A stretch of DNA of 64,000 nucleotides from NCBI RefSeq assembly GCF_016586355.1, contig NZ_BLYI01000035.1, positions 1 through 64,000 of the forward strand, in the 5' to 3' direction. This DNA comes from Anaerostipes butyraticus (GTDB lineage Bacteria; Bacillota; Clostridia; Lachnospirales; Lachnospiraceae). Below, in pieces: positions 62,601-64,000 of the stretch; position 1 is the stretch's first letter, and each line of letters opens with the position of its first letter. The notes under the pieces were generated by a model. The model was not told where the DNA came from. It was given only the letters and a program-made list of their open reading frames with translations, and made no database searches. Made by a program: the position numbers and the translations under genes.

Positions 62601-62758
62601 ATAACATCGCCGGCACAACGAACGTCAACGCTCAGCTTCCGGTTATGGGAGCGGTTATCCTGATCACTTTAAGTGTCATCCTGACACTGATTGGAGGCCT
62701 GATTCCATCTAGAAAGGCCGCTAAGAGCGATCCTGTAACAGCGCTTCGTTCAGAATAA
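59654..62758 (+). CDS. MacB-like fused ABC ATPase/FtsX permease
   Basis: A 1034 aa fusion. Residues 1 to about 230 are a LolD/MacB-type ATPase ([45 protein letters not shown]). A first membrane segment lies at about 265-290 ([14 protein letters not shown]), followed by an outside domain of roughly 590 residues and three C-terminal membrane segments of FtsX type ([20 protein letters not shown], then [16 protein letters not shown]). The outside domain includes a long Gln/Ser-rich helical part (about 740-820). Function may be peptide or antibiotic export or cell-wall work; not decidable. A weak AAGAAGG lies 12 bases before the start. Confidence 0.88.
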   Translation: MLQIKDIYKEYRTGDLVQKALDHVSLNLRDNEFVAILGPSGSGKTTLLNIIGGLDQYDSGDLVINEISTKNYKDKDWDSYRNHTIGFVFQSYNLIPHQDILSNVELALTISGISKSERRQRAVEALEEVGLGEQIHKKPNQLSGGQMQRVAIARALVNNPDILLADEPTGALDSDTSVQVMDLLKEVAKDRLVVMVTHNPELAQAYATRIVELRDGKIRSDSDPLELKPTHWMEPEHKNMGKSSMSFLTALSLSFNNLKTKKARTILTSFAGSIGIIGIALILSLSTGVNQYIQSIEEETLSEYPLQIQSTGFDLTSMMGDAQQSGSDKEKENKETESKKAAQVHVSEMITNMFSKIGSNDLASLKQYFDSGDSKIDNYTNAVEYTYDVSPQIYSSDTKNIRQVHPDNSFSSLGLGSSTSSNSLMSSMMSTNVFFQMPGKDSLYKDQYDVKAGRWPKKYNECVLVLTGNGNISDFMLYTLGLRDYDELDKMIEEFSKEETVKVPDDISSSYSYDDILNTKFKIVNPSDCYQYDKQYNVYRDKTDDINYMKKVLDKSEDLTIVGIVQPSEDATATMMSSGIYYPASLTDHVIEEAQSSEIVKKQLDQPDVDVFTGKKFDDKKSSQLDMNSLFTVDTDKLKQAFSIDQSKLGAGAGSLDLSGIQIDTSSMPSIDTDALFEGMDLELDEDQVTKLSDQLTSGFESYLKKNNLTDEENMDTYFMAYLQTDDAQSLLQNGMSGIIQSSGLADQFQQNLEKQMQSAMQQYAQTISKSLQKQISSAMQQQMSSLANNFQNAIQIDASKFQDAIQMNMNEEELSELMMSLMTSDTSTYENNLQKLGYADFDEPSGINIYPKDFENKEKVIEILDDYNARMEKTDEDKVISYTDYVGTLMSSVTDIINVISYVLIAFVAISLVVSSIMIGVITYISVLERKKEIGILRAIGASKHNISQVFNAETFIIGLLAGVLGIVITLLLLIPGNMLIHNIAGTTNVNAQLPVMGAVILITLSVILTLIGGLIPSRKAAKSDPVTALRSE

Positions 62759-62777
62759 AGAAAGGAGTTATAGAAAC

Positions 62778-63344
62778 ATGAGAAAAGATTTAGGAGCAAA
62801 ACCATTTATTTACCCACAGCCTGTCCTGATCGTAGCATCTTATGGAGAAGACGGCACACCGGACGCCATGAATGTGGCATACGGCGGCATCGTAAATTCC
62901 AACCGCCTGCAGATCAATATCGGTGTTCGTCATAAGACATCCGACAACATCAAACTCCGTCAGGCATTTACCGTTGGAATTGCCGATGAAGCCAACCTGG
63001 TTCCTGCCGACTATGTCGGTATCGTATCCGGACATGACGTACCGGACAAAATCGAGAAATCCGGATTCCATTTAAGAAAGAGCGAATTTGTGGATGCGCC
63101 GGTTATCGAGGATCTTCCGATTGTTCTGGAGTGCAAAGTGGAGGAAATCAATCAGTATGACAAAACTCTCCGCATTGTGGCTGAAATCGTTAATACCAGC
63201 GTAGACGAGAAGATTCTGGATGCTGATGGAAATGTAGATCCTGAGAAATTAAAAGCAATTTCTTATGATCCTTCCACTCACAATTATCTGAAACTGAACG
63301 GAAAGGCAGGCACTGCTTTCAGCGACGGAAACCAGTTAAAATAA
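62778..63344 (+). CDS. Flavin reductase-like FMN-binding protein (flavoredoxin type)
   Basis: A 188 aa split-barrel flavoprotein of the flavin-reductase-like family. The start PFIYPQPVLIVASYGEDGTPDAMNVAYGGI and the segment VGIADEANLVPADYVGIVSG are characteristic. Related proteins are flavoredoxins or flavin reductases that pass electrons in anaerobes. It follows the MacB-like gene after 19 bases with AAAGGAG upstream, so it is likely in the same transcript, and ends before a terminator. Confidence 0.87.
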   Translation: MRKDLGAKPFIYPQPVLIVASYGEDGTPDAMNVAYGGIVNSNRLQINIGVRHKTSDNIKLRQAFTVGIADEANLVPADYVGIVSGHDVPDKIEKSGFHLRKSEFVDAPVIEDLPIVLECKVEEINQYDKTLRIVAEIVNTSVDEKILDADGNVDPEKLKAISYDPSTHNYLKLNGKAGTAFSDGNQLK

Positions 63345-63356
63345 TGACTATCAGAC

Positions 63357-63391
63357 AGGGGAGCGGTCCAAAAAACCGCTCCCCTGTTTTT
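63357..63391. terminator. Bidirectional terminator
   Basis: CAGGGAGCGGT pairs with ACCGCTCCCCTG (one bulged base) and is followed by TTTTT. It lies between convergent genes. Confidence 0.85.
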
Positions 63392-63401
63392 ATGATCCAT
63401 A

Positions 63402-64000
63402 TTATTTCATTTTCATGCCGATGGAAATCGCCTGAAACAGTCTGCAGGCCGCATCCAGATACAGCTCTTCGCTTCGTTCCATGGCTTCCTTTAGATCCAT
63501 GGTTCCACTGATCGTTGTCATTACCGTACAGATTCCCTCATCGTAGATCGTCTCATACCCTTCCAGAAGACCTCCTGCGACTGCTGCCGCTGGTATTCCT
63601 GCCTTTTTGCATCGGTTTCCAACGCCGGACGGTACTTTTCCAAAAGAGGACTGCCAGTCCATCCTTCCTTCTCCGGTAATTACCAGATCTGTTCCCTTCA
63701 GTTTTTCATCGAATTCCACAATATCCAGCACTGTCTCAATTCCTGATTTTAATTTCGCGTCCAGAAATGTAAGCAGGGCAAATCCCAGCCCGCCGGCAGC
63801 TCCTGCCCCGGCCTGTGCAGCGGTATGTTTCCCCATTTCCTTTTCTGCTATTTCCGCATACTGTGCCATCCCTGTTTCCAGCAGTTTTAGATCTTCTTCT
63901 GAAGCGCCTTTTTGTTCCCCAAAGGTATACGTTGCCCCATCTTTTCCAAGCAGCGGATTCTTCACATCACTCATTACCGTAAAAGAAGTTTCTTTCACAG
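63402..64000 (-). CDS. Glycerate kinase, C-terminal part (runs off the window)
   Basis: Phosphorylates D-glycerate. The visible 199 residues correspond to the C-terminal half of a glycerate kinase of the GarK/GlxK type (normally about 380 aa): SDVKNPLLGKDGATYTFGEQKGA, then AGAAGGLGFALLTFL and DLVITGEGRMDWQSSFGKVP. The reading frame stays open to the right-hand edge of the window, so the start lies outside. An ATG at 63998 in this frame is internal. Confidence 0.93.
   Translation of the reverse strand, partial: VKETSFTVMSDVKNPLLGKDGATYTFGEQKGASEEDLKLLETGMAQYAEIAEKEMGKHTAAQAGAGAAGGLGFALLTFLDAKLKSGIETVLDIVEFDEKLKGTDLVITGEGRMDWQSSFGKVPSGVGNRCKKAGIPAAAVAGGLLEGYETIYDEGICTVMTTISGTMDLKEAMERSEELYLDAACRLFQAISIGMKMK

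Overview
The window looks like a chromosomal piece of an anaerobic, endospore-forming, gut-type Clostridia, most likely a Lachnospiraceae relative. The evidence is a stage II sporulation gene (spoIIR), pyruvate formate-lyase and a four-subunit pyruvate:ferredoxin oxidoreductase, several PTS sugar systems, AGGAGG-type ribosome binding sites and moderate GC content. There are no rRNA or tRNA genes, transposases or phage genes. The assignment rests on gene content and motif recognition, not on a database search.

Layout, left to right. 1-4.7 kb: a mannose-family PTS (IIAB, IIC, IID) with its own terminator, then a PRD/EIIB-type regulator. 4.7-10.4 kb: a methyltransferase behind a near-consensus promoter, a beta-glucoside operon (IIBCA permease, 6-phospho-beta-glucosidase) with an RpiR-type regulator, and spoIIR. 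10.5-16.9 kb: a family 8 glycosyltransferase, an NhaC-type antiporter, and an operon joining a KdpD/KdpE-like two-component system to a Ktr/Trk potassium uptake pair. 17-20.2 kb: a ZTP (pfl motif) riboswitch followed by pflA and pflB. 20.2-23.2 kb: a thiamine or thiamine-precursor ABC system under a TPP riboswitch. 23.3-30.5 kb: a PurF-like protein without its glutaminase cysteine, a MarR/MATE pair and a heterodimeric ABC exporter with a possible attenuator leader. 30.6-38.9 kb: an operon of a TSUP carrier, an amidohydrolase and a pair of membrane proteins (DUF3100-like), opposite a Crp/Fnr regulator, then porCDAB with a LysR regulator. 39-45 kb: an S66 peptidase, a nitroreductase, and the trehalose operon (treC, treB, treR) with a clear operator. 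45-48 kb: a MerR regulator and a three-gene module of a secreted Cys/His-rich protein, a sigma factor and an RsgI-like anti-sigma factor. 48-59.4 kb: a complete type III-A (Csm) CRISPR-Cas locus. 59.5-64 kb: a MacB-like ABC transporter, a flavin reductase-like protein and the 3' part of a glycerate kinase gene.

The CRISPR-Cas locus is all on the minus strand: csm6, cas6, cas10, csm2, csm3, csm4, csm5, the array, two small ORFs, an orphan hicB, cas1 and cas2. The array has 21 good repeats plus one degenerate repeat. Read on the minus strand, the repeats end in ACGAGAA, as in the Staphylococcus epidermidis type III-A crRNA tag, which fixes the direction of transcription. Cas10 keeps both its HD and GGDD motifs and Csm6 keeps its CARF and HEPN motifs, so cyclic oligoadenylate signalling should be intact.

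The least ordinary parts are the sigma/anti-sigma/secreted-protein module, the small ORFs and hicB fragments around cas1-cas2, the leader structure before the ABC exporter, the PurF-like protein and the DUF3100-like membrane protein operon.
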